From Enterococcus sp. DIV2402 (GTDB taxonomy: Bacteria; Bacillota; Bacilli; Lactobacillales; Enterococcaceae), in NCBI RefSeq assembly GCF_017426705.2, contig NZ_CP147251.1:2826501-2890500 (forward strand): a DNA stretch of 64,000 bases, given 5' to 3'. Shown here piece by piece: positions 54,812-62,035 of this stretch (positions are counted from its first letter, which is position 1; every line of letters begins with the position of its first letter). A program made the position numbers and the translations under genes. Below the pieces are notes generated by a model, which saw nothing but the letters and a program-made list of their open reading frames with translations, made no database searches and had not been told where the DNA came from.

Positions 54812-54817
54812 AATTAG

Positions 54818-54891
54818 CGTCACAGGAGGGATTCGAACCCCCGACCGTCCGCTTAGAAGGCGGATGCTCTATCCGGCTGAGCTACTATGAC
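54818..54891 (-). tRNA. tRNA-Arg (anticodon TCT)
   Basis: 74 bases. The acceptor arms GTCATAG and CTGTGAC pair with wobble and carry G at position 73. The D arm contains GCTC-AGCCGGATAGAGC, the anticodon stem TCCGC/GCGGA encloses CTTCTAA with TCT as anticodon (reads AGA), and the T arm has GGGGGTTCGAATCCCTC. No CCA is encoded in the gene. Cloverleaf judged by eye. Confidence 0.95.
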
Positions 54892-54954
54892 AGATGTTTT
54901 AGCAACAAAAATTATTATATGGAAATTCCTTATAAATGTCAATTGTTTTTCTGT

Positions 54955-54990
54955 TATTTTTTAAGGTGCCAAAAAAAGACACCTTAAAAA
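54955..54990. terminator. Terminator after the O-methyltransferase gene
   Basis: TTTTTTAAGGTG and CACCTTAAAAAA flank an A-rich loop; arms are flanked by A and T runs on both sides, so it may work in both directions. It lies between the methyltransferase stop and the tRNA. Confidence 0.75.
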
Positions 54991-54995
54991 ACAGC

Positions 54996-55691
54996 TTATT
55001 CTACAGGTTCAATCACAACTTCATCTGCTTCTTTGGTGATTAAAGCAATCCCATCCCCTAATGGTACCAAACTCGTTGTTAAATCAGGGTGTGTATTAAT
55101 GACATCTAAAAATCGTTTTAGTTTACGATGAATAGTACGACGATTCCGAGGAATTTCTTCGATTGGATCTAACACTGTTCCTCCTTGAAACACATCATCT
55201 ACCATCAATACGCCACCTTTTTTCAACAAGCGTAAACACTCTGGTAAAAACTCAATATATTTTGACTTAGCGCTATCCATAAAAATAAAATCATATGGAC
55301 CTGTTAATTCTGGTAAAATATCTGCTGCTTGACCTTCTAATAACGTTACTTTATCTTCTAAGCCAAGACGTTCATAAGTTTTTTTCGCTTTACGAATCAT
55401 GACATCAAAGCGATCAATGGTGGTAACATGCCCGTCTTCTCCAACATATTGCGCCATTAAACTAGAAGAAAATCCCAGTGCTGTTCCGATTTCCAACACT
55501 TGCTTTGGTCTAATTTGACCTAATAAAAATTGCATAAAAACAACTGTTTCATGGGGGATAATCGGTACTTCATTTTCATTGGCTTCTTTTTCAATTTGAC
55601 CCAGTTCACCAGCTAATTGTTTTTGTTCATTACGTAAAAATTCGACAAGTTCGGGTTTTACAACTGGTCGATACATCATTTCGTTTCTCAT
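54996..55691 (-). CDS. Class I SAM-dependent O-methyltransferase (YrrM-like)
   Basis: A 231-residue protein of the caffeoyl-CoA O-methyltransferase/YrrM family. SAM-binding motif I is QVLEIGTALGFSSSLMAQYV (about 60-79), motif II is TTIDRFDVMIRKAKK, and the metal-binding FIFMDSAKSKYIEF with later VDDVFQGG completes the pattern. Bacillus YrrM has been reported to modify tRNA wobble 5-hydroxyuridine (TrmR); this is a likely but unproven role. Monocistronic. Confidence 0.87.
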   Translation of the reverse strand: MRNEMMYRPVVKPELVEFLRNEQKQLAGELGQIEKEANENEVPIIPHETVVFMQFLLGQIRPKQVLEIGTALGFSSSLMAQYVGEDGHVTTIDRFDVMIRKAKKTYERLGLEDKVTLLEGQAADILPELTGPYDFIFMDSAKSKYIEFLPECLRLLKKGGVLMVDDVFQGGTVLDPIEEIPRNRRTIHRKLKRFLDVINTHPDLTTSLVPLGDGIALITKEADEVVIEPVE

Positions 55692-55802
55692 GTTTTACAC
55701 TCCTACTTATTCACTGTTTTTCATTATACGAATTTCAGCGACAACCTGCAATCTTTTCTCATTAAAAACTTCTACTTGCTTTTTTGAGCAATTCCTATTA
55801 GT

Positions 55803-56034
55803 CTATAGACAGGATTTGGATTACTATCAAAAATATGTTTTAGAGAGTCGGGGCAAGGCTGGAACCTCGATACCCCTATTTTTGTGAACCTACCAATGTC
55901 AATGATTGTGAAAACAATCGGGTTAGAACCCTTATCTTCGTTACAAGTGGGATAGAGTTATTCTATTCAATGAAGGTGGTACCGCGAATGTTCAGCATTT
56001 CGTCCTTTTTATCGGGATGAGAATGCTTTTTTTA
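55803..56034 (+). promoter_or_regulatory. T-box riboswitch (proline, specifier CCU)
   Basis: The leader has the T-box core AAGGTGGTACCGCG near 55974-55987 and a terminator (GCATTTCGTCC with GGGATGAGAATGC, T-run to 56034). Stem I contains GTGAACCTACC, where CCT would be the proline specifier codon, and the downstream gene is proS. Uncharged tRNA-Pro would stabilise the antiterminator and switch the operon on. The specifier is inferred by eye. Confidence 0.85.
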
Positions 56035-56061
56035 TTGCAAAAAATTAAAGGTGGTTATCAA

Positions 56062-56256
56062 ATGACTTACGACGAATTTTTACAAAAACTTTCTAACCCC
56101 GCACGAAATGCACTTTTACACGAAAAAATTGATAGCTTTGATAAATTAGCCAGCTTAACTGAAAAACAGGTCTTAGCTATCCATGGCGTGGGACCAAAAT
56201 CTTTACCCACTATGAAAGATGCGCTCAACCAAAATAATCGTACATTTAATCAATAG
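56062..56256 (+). CDS. Small helix-hairpin-helix protein
   Basis: A 64-residue protein (MTYDEFLQKLSNPARNALLHEK) with a helix-hairpin-helix-like core FDKLASLTEKQVLAIHGVGPKSLPTMKDAL, the fold of RpoA C-terminal-like DNA or RNA binding units. Start at 56062, with AAGGTGG upstream; the longer frame extends into the T-box. It is cotranscribed with proS (11-base gap), so proline starvation should raise both. Its link to prolyl-tRNA synthetase is unexplained. Confidence 0.8.
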   Translation: MTYDEFLQKLSNPARNALLHEKIDSFDKLASLTEKQVLAIHGVGPKSLPTMKDALNQNNRTFNQ

Positions 56257-56267
56257 GAGGAAACAAA

Positions 56268-57704
56268 ATGGCAGAACAAAAAAATGATTTTACAGAATGG
56301 TATTTACAAACCGTTCAACAAGCAGAATTAATGTCTTACTCACCCGTTAGAGGTTCCATCATCTTCCGTCCAGATGGTTTTGAATTATGGGAGCATATTC
56401 AAGAAGAATTCAACAAATTCTTACGTAGCGAAGGAATTCGCAATGCCTATTTCCCAATGTTGATTCCAAAAAGTTTCTTCATGAAAGAAGCGGATCATAT
56501 TGAAGGCTTTGCTCCAGAGCTTCCTTGGGTAACTGAGGTAGGCGATGAAAAGTTAGAAGAACCTTTAGCTTTACGCCCAACTTCTGAAACAATGATTGGG
56601 ACTGCTTTTTCTGATTGGATTAATTCTTATCGTGATTTACCTTACGAAATTAATCAATGGGCCAACGTCTTCCGCTGGGAAAAGAAAACTTTACCATTTT
56701 TACGTACTTCTGAATTTTTATGGCAAGAAGGACATACCGCACATGCAGATGCAGAGGATGCACGCAAACGTACCTTACGTATCTTAGATGAGTATGCGCG
56801 TTTATGTGAAGAATTTCTAGCGATTCCTGTATATAAAGGTGAAAAAACACCTTCTGAACGTTTTGCAGGCGCCGAAGAAACTTATTCAATTGAAGCAATG
56901 ATGAAAGATGGAAAAGCCGTTCAAGCAGGAACTTCACATTATATGGGAACCAAATTTGCTGAAGCCTTTGACATTACTTATTTAAATAAAGAAAATAAAC
57001 ACGTTCACGCCCATACAACTTCATGGGGAGTATCTACACGTTTGTTAGGTTCATTAATCATGACCCACGGAGACGAAAATGGGTTAGTTTTCCCACCAAC
57101 TATTGCGCCAACACAAATCGTTTTAATGCCAGTTGGTCCTTGGAAGAAAAATCCAGCAATCATGGAAAAATTAGACGAAATTTTTGCAACATTTAAAGCA
57201 GAAGGTTTCCGCGTACGCTTAGATGATAGCGATAATTCTCCAGGTTACAAATTCAACGAATGGGAATTAAAAGGAGCTTGTGTCCGTATCGAATGTGGTC
57301 CTCGTGACTTAGAAAACGGTCATGTAATGGTTAAAGTTCGTGACCTTTCAGAAAAAGAAAAAGTAAGCTTCGAAGAGTTAACTGCTTATGTGAAAGAACA
57401 ATTGGCAATTATGCCAAACCGTTTATTAGAAGCTGCTCGTGCTCGTAACAAAGAAAACGAACACTATGACATCGAAACATTAGATGACTTAAAAGCACAC
57501 ATTGAAAAATGTAAAGCAGAAGATAAAGTAACTGGTTTTGTCCTAATTGGTTGGGATGGAACAGAAGAAACCGAAGCAAAAATCAAAGAAGAAACTGGAT
57601 TTACAACCCGTAATATTCCATTTGAAACACCAATGGAAAAAACAGTTGATATTGTAAGTGGCAAACCCGCAAAACACACCGTGTGGATTGCACGAGCTTA
57701 TTAA
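56268..57704 (+). CDS. proS: Prolyl-tRNA synthetase, archaeal/eukaryote-like short form
   Basis: A 478-residue class II enzyme. Motif 1 is in FPMLIPKSFFMKEADHIEGF, the motif 2 arginine loop in NVFRWEKKTLPFLRTSEFLWQEGHTAH and motif 3 in MTHGDENGLVFPPTIAPTQIVLMP, and the anticodon-binding domain follows. It lacks the insertion domain of the usual bacterial ProS (about 570 residues) and has the C-terminal extension region of the archaeal type. A T-box precedes it. Some Bacillus species hold both types, so it may be a second copy. Confidence 0.93.
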   Translation: MAEQKNDFTEWYLQTVQQAELMSYSPVRGSIIFRPDGFELWEHIQEEFNKFLRSEGIRNAYFPMLIPKSFFMKEADHIEGFAPELPWVTEVGDEKLEEPLALRPTSETMIGTAFSDWINSYRDLPYEINQWANVFRWEKKTLPFLRTSEFLWQEGHTAHADAEDARKRTLRILDEYARLCEEFLAIPVYKGEKTPSERFAGAEETYSIEAMMKDGKAVQAGTSHYMGTKFAEAFDITYLNKENKHVHAHTTSWGVSTRLLGSLIMTHGDENGLVFPPTIAPTQIVLMPVGPWKKNPAIMEKLDEIFATFKAEGFRVRLDDSDNSPGYKFNEWELKGACVRIECGPRDLENGHVMVKVRDLSEKEKVSFEELTAYVKEQLAIMPNRLLEAARARNKENEHYDIETLDDLKAHIEKCKAEDKVTGFVLIGWDGTEETEAKIKEETGFTTRNIPFETPMEKTVDIVSGKPAKHTVWIARAY

Positions 57705-57745
57705 TAAAAAGAAGCAAAATCAGTTTTGATTTTGCTTCTTTTTTA
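57705..57745. terminator. Bidirectional terminator between proS and map
   Basis: A 16-base stem AAAAAGAAGCAAAATC with its complement and a 6-base loop; a T-run on each side. It ends proS (plus) and overlaps the end of the aminopeptidase gene (minus). Confidence 0.9.
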
Positions 57746-58489
57746 TAATTGTGTCAGAATTTCTGGCCCATTTTCGGTAATAGCCACTGTATGCTCATAT
57801 TGTACACAAATCGAATGATCTAACGTTCGAACTGTCCAACCATCATCTTCCGTATAATTTGCCGTTTTACCTAAAGTAAACATTGGTTCAATGGCAATTA
57901 CCATGCCTTTTTTCAAACGAGCACCTTTGTTACGAATACCATAATGTGGTACAGTGGGTTCTTCCCAAATTTCTCGTCCGACACCATGACCTGTAAAGTC
58001 GTACACATTGCCATAACTGTGTTCTCGTGCATAACTATCAATAACATAACCAATATCCCCAACTCGTCGTCCTGCTAACGCTTCTTGAATGCCTAAGTAG
58101 AGACTTTTTTCGCAATGTTCCATCATCGCTTGAATTTCTCCACTCACCGTTCCAACGGCATATGTCCAGCCAGAATCCCCATGATAGCCTTGGTAACAAG
58201 CGCCAATGTCAATGGTAATCACATCGCCGTCTTTTAAGGGTTGGTTATCTGGAAACCCATGACAAATAACATCATTTGGTGAAGAACAAATCGAATAGGA
58301 AAAGTCATGATGATTAATAAAGCTAGGAATAGCTCCTTTCTCACGAATTGTTTTTTCAACTAAGGTATCAATTTCTAAGGTGGTGATTCCTGGACGGATA
58401 ACTTCACGAACTAATTGATGGCATTCGGCGACAATTTTTCCAGCTTTATGCATTAAGTCTAATTCACGCTCTGATTTAATAATGGTCAT
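57743..58489 (-). CDS. map: Methionine aminopeptidase, type I
   Basis: A 248-residue M24A enzyme that removes N-terminal Met. The metal ligands are present: Asp in DVITIDIGACYQGYHGDSGW (two Asp), His in DFTGHGVGREIWEEP, Glu in IAIEPMFTLG and Glu near VQYEHTVAITENGPEIL; the substrate His is in INHHDFSYSICSSPNDVICHG. The start overlaps the CGNR gene by 14 bases. This may be an extra map: the essential one in Firmicutes usually lies in the S10/spc ribosomal cluster. Confidence 0.93.
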   Translation of the reverse strand: MTIIKSERELDLMHKAGKIVAECHQLVREVIRPGITTLEIDTLVEKTIREKGAIPSFINHHDFSYSICSSPNDVICHGFPDNQPLKDGDVITIDIGACYQGYHGDSGWTYAVGTVSGEIQAMMEHCEKSLYLGIQEALAGRRVGDIGYVIDSYAREHSYGNVYDFTGHGVGREIWEEPTVPHYGIRNKGARLKKGMVIAIEPMFTLGKTANYTEDDGWTVRTLDHSICVQYEHTVAITENGPEILTQL

Positions 58490-58943
58490 TGTTTTTCTCC
58501 TTATTGATTAGATAATTGGCACGATTTCGGCATTTTTTGCTACAAAATTTCGAGACTTTCGCTCGTTTATAAGGCAGAAACCATTCGCTACATTGCTCAC
58601 AACGTTTAATTTCAATTGGTCCTTTTTCTAAAGCCTCTACCACACTCACAATAGCTTCAATGTAATTACGATCAACCCTACTTAAAGAAGGTGAAAATTG
58701 TGAAGTAACAACTAATTCACCTGTATTGAACTGCACGCATAAATCAAAATAGTGGCGCTGTTGTAAAGCTTGATTTATTTTTTTAATTAATAACTCATTA
58801 ATAGTCCCTTCTTGAAGTAATGCTTCACCTATTTCTAAAAGTAATTCCTGTAACTGTGTTTCTTCTTTTGTTTGGGCTTCTTCATTTTTTATTTGATTTA
58901 AAATTAAAACAAAAAAGTTTTCTTTCGCTAATTGTGGGCTCAT
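58476..58943 (-). CDS. CGNR zinc-finger protein upstream of map
   Basis: A 155-residue protein. The N-terminal ~100 residues are helical and charged (ABATE-like segment), with the C-terminal zinc finger CEQCSEWFLPYKRAKVSKFCSKKCRNRA carrying Cys-x2-Cys and Cys-x3-Cys. CGNR proteins are likely DNA-binding regulators. It overlaps the aminopeptidase gene by 14 bases, and a 31-base inverted repeat overlaps its promoter. Autoregulation of this pair is my inference. Confidence 0.8.
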   Translation of the reverse strand: MSPQLAKENFFVLILNQIKNEEAQTKEETQLQELLLEIGEALLQEGTINELLIKKINQALQQRHYFDLCVQFNTGELVVTSQFSPSLSRVDRNYIEAIVSVVEALEKGPIEIKRCEQCSEWFLPYKRAKVSKFCSKKCRNRANYLINKEKNNDHY

Positions 58944-58959
58944 TCTCTTCTCTTTCTTT

Positions 58960-58995
58960 TTAAGCTCATTAAAATATTTAATAAGCTTAATTATA
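58960..58995 (-). promoter_or_regulatory. CGNR/map promoter with inverted-repeat operator
   Basis: TATAAT at 58995-58990 on the minus strand is followed by a 31-base inverted repeat (58960-58990): TTAAGCTCATTAAA, spacer ATA, TTTAATAAGCTTAA, 13 of 14 arm bases matching. It covers the expected transcript start, which fits repression. The -35 region is weak. Confidence 0.6.
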
Positions 58996-59202
58996 CTGTT
59001 TTTTCTAAAAAATACCAGAATAAAATCTAGTCTGACAGGTTAATTTCTAATTTTAATGGTAAAAAACTGAATCAGCGGATGCTTTTATTTGGTGTCATCA
59101 GTAGCAGCTAATTTCTATTGATTTACTACTATCTATAGCGAAAATGAGAAGGTTTGCAAAACAAAGTCGCTTATTTTATTATTAACTGAGGAGGAGATAT
59201 TC

Positions 59203-59544
59203 ATGAAGAAAATATGTTTTGTATTAATTGTTAGTACCGGAATCAATTATGGTTCAATATTTCCCTATCCACTTGTTAGAAATAACGATGCTTTGAAAGA
59301 GTATTTTTCTAAGGATTACGACGTTTCGATTGACTACGCTAACGATAAAGACGTAGTGGATTATTTAGTCGTCCCTAAACCATTTGTCCCTTTTGATAAT
59401 GAAACAGAGCTTCCAATAATCGAAGTACCCGCAGACTTATTTATAAAAAAGGATTTTGAGGGAATAAAATCATATATAGACAATTATTTTGCCAATAATC
59501 CGGATGAACTTAACTCTTCGTTATCAACACTAAAAACTGAATGA
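59203..59544 (+). CDS. Orphan 113-residue protein
   Basis: Begins MKKICFVLIVSTGINYGSIF, then a mostly acidic, mixed alpha/beta sequence (KEYFSKDYDVSIDYANDKDVVDYLVV, FIKKDFEGIKSYIDNYF). The first 20 residues are hydrophobic but lack a convincing signal cleavage site. GAGGAGGAG precedes the ATG by about 7 bases; TTGCAA-17-TATTAT upstream may be the promoter (leader only ~13 bases). I recognise no family; it might resemble small PTS EIIB-like or receiver-like folds, unproven. Flanked by terminators; monocistronic. Confidence 0.6.
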   Translation: MKKICFVLIVSTGINYGSIFPYPLVRNNDALKEYFSKDYDVSIDYANDKDVVDYLVVPKPFVPFDNETELPIIEVPADLFIKKDFEGIKSYIDNYFANNPDELNSSLSTLKTE

Positions 59545-59548
59545 ATCA

Positions 59549-59598
59549 AAAAAATAGCAAGTCAACATCTTGAAAAAGAATTTGACTCGCTATTTTTG
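59549..59598. terminator. Terminator after the 59203 gene
   Basis: AAAATAGCAAGTCAA pairs with TTTGACTCGCTATTTT with one mismatch around a 15-base loop and ends in T/A runs on both sides, so it is possibly bidirectional between the orphan gene and the beta-helix lipoprotein gene. Confidence 0.8.
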
Positions 59599-59640
59599 AT
59601 TCGTTGAGACTATCTATACGTTTTCCAATTTCTTTTTATA

Positions 59641-60849
59641 TTAGGGGTTTCCATTGCCGCCAGGTCCGCCACCCATATTACCTCCAGGGCCACCCATCAT
59701 GCCACCTTCTGGTAAGTCTGTTAACGTTTCACCATTCACAATTAAAGTGCCACCAGTAAAGCTGCCTGTACCATCATAGTCAACCGCAGATTGGGCGGTT
59801 AAAGTTACCACACCGCCAGCAATGGTCAAATCGCCGTTACTGTCTAACGCATCCGTATCTCCTTGACCGACTTCTACCGTCACATTGCCACCATTAATAG
59901 TTAAACTTAAATCAGTTGTGATAATCTCAGAGGCAGAAGCGTTGATACCATCATCTGTTGCGTAGAGTGTCACATCCCCATCATCAATAACAATCACAGG
60001 TGCTTCAATACCTTCTACACTAGTCACAATATCTAACGTTCCTCCTGTAATCCAGATATTTTGTTCTGCTTTAACCGCATCATCTCCTGAAGTAATGGTG
60101 ATTTCACCACCACTAATGGTTAACTGACCTTTTCCTAAATCTGTGTCATTACTTGATTTAATGCCATCGCCACCTGCATCAATAGTCAAAGTTCCACCAG
60201 AAATGGTTAAGGAATCTTTGCCTCGAATCCCACCATCTACGCTCGTAACATTAATAGTACCTGATTCAATCCATAAGTCATCTTTACCTACAATTCCGTC
60301 TTCAAAATTGGCTGTTACGTTCAATGTTCCTTGACCTGTAATTATCATATCATCTGATGAATAGATCGCTCCATCAATTTCTTCATCACTACGTGTCGCT
60401 GCATCTTCGACTGTATTGGTTGTTCCATCTGCTAATTCTAAAACTGTTTTTTCTGCATTTTCAATTGAGATAGCTGCTCCTTCACTGCTTGTAATGGTTG
60501 CATTGTTTAAAATAATTCGTACATTGCCTTCTGTATTGACGGTCACTTGACCAGTTGTTTCACCACTCAAAATGTACGTACCAGCTTCAGTAATGTTTAA
60601 TCCTTCATCGGTTAAGGTAATTTCTGTGGTTTCCAAAGCATCCCAATCGACGTCAGCATTGTCACTCGTTTCAGTTTGTACGAGTGTTTCAGTTGTCGCA
60701 GTAGAGGTTGATGTCGTAGCTACGATACTGGTATTTGTTTCTAATGCAGCGGTCTCTGCTTGACTACTTTCTGTTTGACTGCAAGCGGCAATCACCGTTA
60801 CTGCAAGTGCTAAGGTAGCTGCAGTTAATCCTTTTTTACGTTTATTCAT
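59641..60849 (-). CDS. Cthe_2159-like beta-helix carbohydrate-binding lipoprotein
   Basis: A 402-residue lipoprotein. Signal with lipobox VIAACS (Cys at about 23), a Thr/Ser/Glu-rich spacer (about 25-75) suited to crossing the wall, then repeated beta-helix turns with DGI/GDDAV and GGTL-type motifs (DGGIRGKDSL, GDGIKSSND, GDDAVKAEQN), the DUF4353/Cthe_2159 pattern that binds pectin-like acidic sugars, and a Gly/Pro/Met-rich C-tail (GGPGGNMGGGPGG). Cell-surface anchored. The 35-aa peptide gene is directly upstream and probably cotranscribed. Confidence 0.85.
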   Translation of the reverse strand: MNKRKKGLTAATLALAVTVIAACSQTESSQAETAALETNTSIVATTSTSTATTETLVQTETSDNADVDWDALETTEITLTDEGLNITEAGTYILSGETTGQVTVNTEGNVRIILNNATITSSEGAAISIENAEKTVLELADGTTNTVEDAATRSDEEIDGAIYSSDDMIITGQGTLNVTANFEDGIVGKDDLWIESGTINVTSVDGGIRGKDSLTISGGTLTIDAGGDGIKSSNDTDLGKGQLTISGGEITITSGDDAVKAEQNIWITGGTLDIVTSVEGIEAPVIVIDDGDVTLYATDDGINASASEIITTDLSLTINGGNVTVEVGQGDTDALDSNGDLTIAGGVVTLTAQSAVDYDGTGSFTGGTLIVNGETLTDLPEGGMMGGPGGNMGGGPGGNGNP

Positions 60850-60868
60850 ATTCGTTTCTCCTTATCTT

Positions 60869-60976
60869 CTATAAATTATGACGCGTTATTTTTGTTGTTG
60901 CGAATAAGCCCATTGTCGAAAACGCGAGGGCTGTTAAAAAAATTAATTTCAAAGCAGAGCGTTTCTTTGCCTTCAT
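60869..60976 (-). CDS. 35-residue membrane peptide upstream of the lipoprotein
   Basis: MKAKKRSALKLIFLTALAFS followed by TMGLFATTKITRHNL: a basic start then one hydrophobic stretch of about 17 residues and a short polar tail, so single-pass membrane topology is likely. AGGAGGGAATGATA gives an 8-base spacing to the chosen ATG (a second in-frame ATG 6 bases earlier is too close). It ends 19 bases before the lipoprotein start and shares its promoter. No family is recognised. Confidence 0.7.
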   Translation of the reverse strand: MKAKKRSALKLIFLTALAFSTMGLFATTKITRHNL

Positions 60977-61025
60977 TATCATTCCCTCCTTTTTTCTCTA
61001 ATGTATTCGTTCTTAGTACTGTGTT

Positions 61026-61062
61026 TACTATATATCGCCTAGCTTAAAGTTAGCTTAACTCC
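61026..61062 (-). promoter_or_regulatory. Promoter with PhoB-like direct repeats
   Basis: On the minus strand TTAAGCTA occurs twice, starting 11 bases apart (complements tagcttaa at 61040-61047 and 61051-61058), immediately before a TATAGT -10 hexamer near 61030. There is no -35 hexamer. 11-base spaced direct repeats overlapping the -35 region are typical for OmpR/PhoB-family activators. The regulator is not encoded nearby. Confidence 0.5.
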
Positions 61063-61085
61063 CTGAAAAAAAACAAATATTCCAT

Positions 61086-61133
61086 AAAAAAACCTTTCAA
61101 ACCATCTTCATGAGACGATTGAAAGGTCCTTTT
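61086..61133 (-). terminator. Terminator after the aldo/keto reductase gene
   Basis: Arms ACCTTTCAA and TTGAAAGGT around a long loop, followed by TTTTTTTAT on the minus strand. Confidence 0.88.
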
Positions 61134-61975
61134 TATAATATAGCTAAAGGCTGTTTAGCCGTTGGAGCTGGATACAAAGCATCAATTAGTGCCAATTCTT
61201 CCTCAGTTAATTGAAGATGCCCTGCTTGAATATTGCTAATCGTATGTGCCACACTACTTGATTGAGGGATCGCCAATGTTTGCCCATCACGAAGACACCA
61301 AGCCAAGAGAACTTGAAAAATGTCCACTTGATGCTGGTGCGCAATTTCTTGCAAGACACGTTGCTCGGTTAAATGTCCACCTAAACTATCACCTTGTGCA
61401 ATCGGTGAATAAGCAATTAATGGCAGTTGACGTTTCTGCATATACGGCAATAAGTCAAACTCAATTCCGCGCTCACTTAAATTATATAAAACTTGATTCG
61501 TTTGACAATTTTGTCCGTTTGTTACTCTCATTAACTCTTCCATATCTGCTAAATCAAAGTTAGAGACACCCCATGCCCGAATTTTTCCACTTTGTTTCGC
61601 TCTTTCCAATGCTTCTACCGTTTCAGCTAAGGGAATATTCCCACGCCAATGTAGCAAATACATATCTAGATAATCTGTTCCTAACCGTCGCAAGCTATTG
61701 TCTAAACGAATCGGCAATTGCTCAAGAGAAGCATTCCATGGATACACTTTAGAAATTAAATAAAGTTCTTTTCGACGATACGGTTGGATTGCTTCGCCAA
61801 CTAATCGTTCTGCATTGCCTTCTCCATACATTTCAGCAGTATCAATCACCTTTGCTCCATGGTCTAAACCGGCACGTAATGCTTGAATTTCTTGCGCTCT
61901 TTTTTGAGGAACATCGCCCATATGCCAAGTACCTAAGCCGATTGGAAAAACAGATTGTTGGTTAATTTTTACCAT
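61133..61975 (-). CDS. Aldo/keto reductase
   Basis: A 280-residue NADPH-dependent reductase. The catalytic tetrad is visible: Asp and Tyr in VIDTAEMYGEGNAERLVGEA, Lys in LISKVYPWN and His in LLHWRGNIPLAE. Cofactor-binding IPQSSSVAHTISNIQAG near the C-terminus completes the family pattern. Substrate unknown. Start 61975, 8 bases from AGGAGG. Independent of lplA by a terminator in between. Confidence 0.92.
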   Translation of the reverse strand: MVKINQQSVFPIGLGTWHMGDVPQKRAQEIQALRAGLDHGAKVIDTAEMYGEGNAERLVGEAIQPYRRKELYLISKVYPWNASLEQLPIRLDNSLRRLGTDYLDMYLLHWRGNIPLAETVEALERAKQSGKIRAWGVSNFDLADMEELMRVTNGQNCQTNQVLYNLSERGIEFDLLPYMQKRQLPLIAYSPIAQGDSLGGHLTEQRVLQEIAHQHQVDIFQVLLAWCLRDGQTLAIPQSSSVAHTISNIQAGHLQLTEEELALIDALYPAPTAKQPLAIL

Positions 61976-61990
61976 TTAAGCTTCCTCCTA

Positions 61991-62028
61991 TTAAAAAAAT
62001 CTGCAACAACAAATTGTTTTTGCAGATT
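61991..62028 (-). terminator. Terminator after the lipoate ligase gene
   Basis: Stem AATCTGCA with TGCAGATT around a 14-base loop, then seven T on the minus strand. Confidence 0.85.
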
Positions 62029-62035
62029 TTCAATA

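Noticed and set aside
54684-54817. Possible small RNA between the two terminators after tRNA-Arg
   Set aside because: No promoter could be identified between them, so it is not listed as an RNA gene and is kept only as a low-interest finding.
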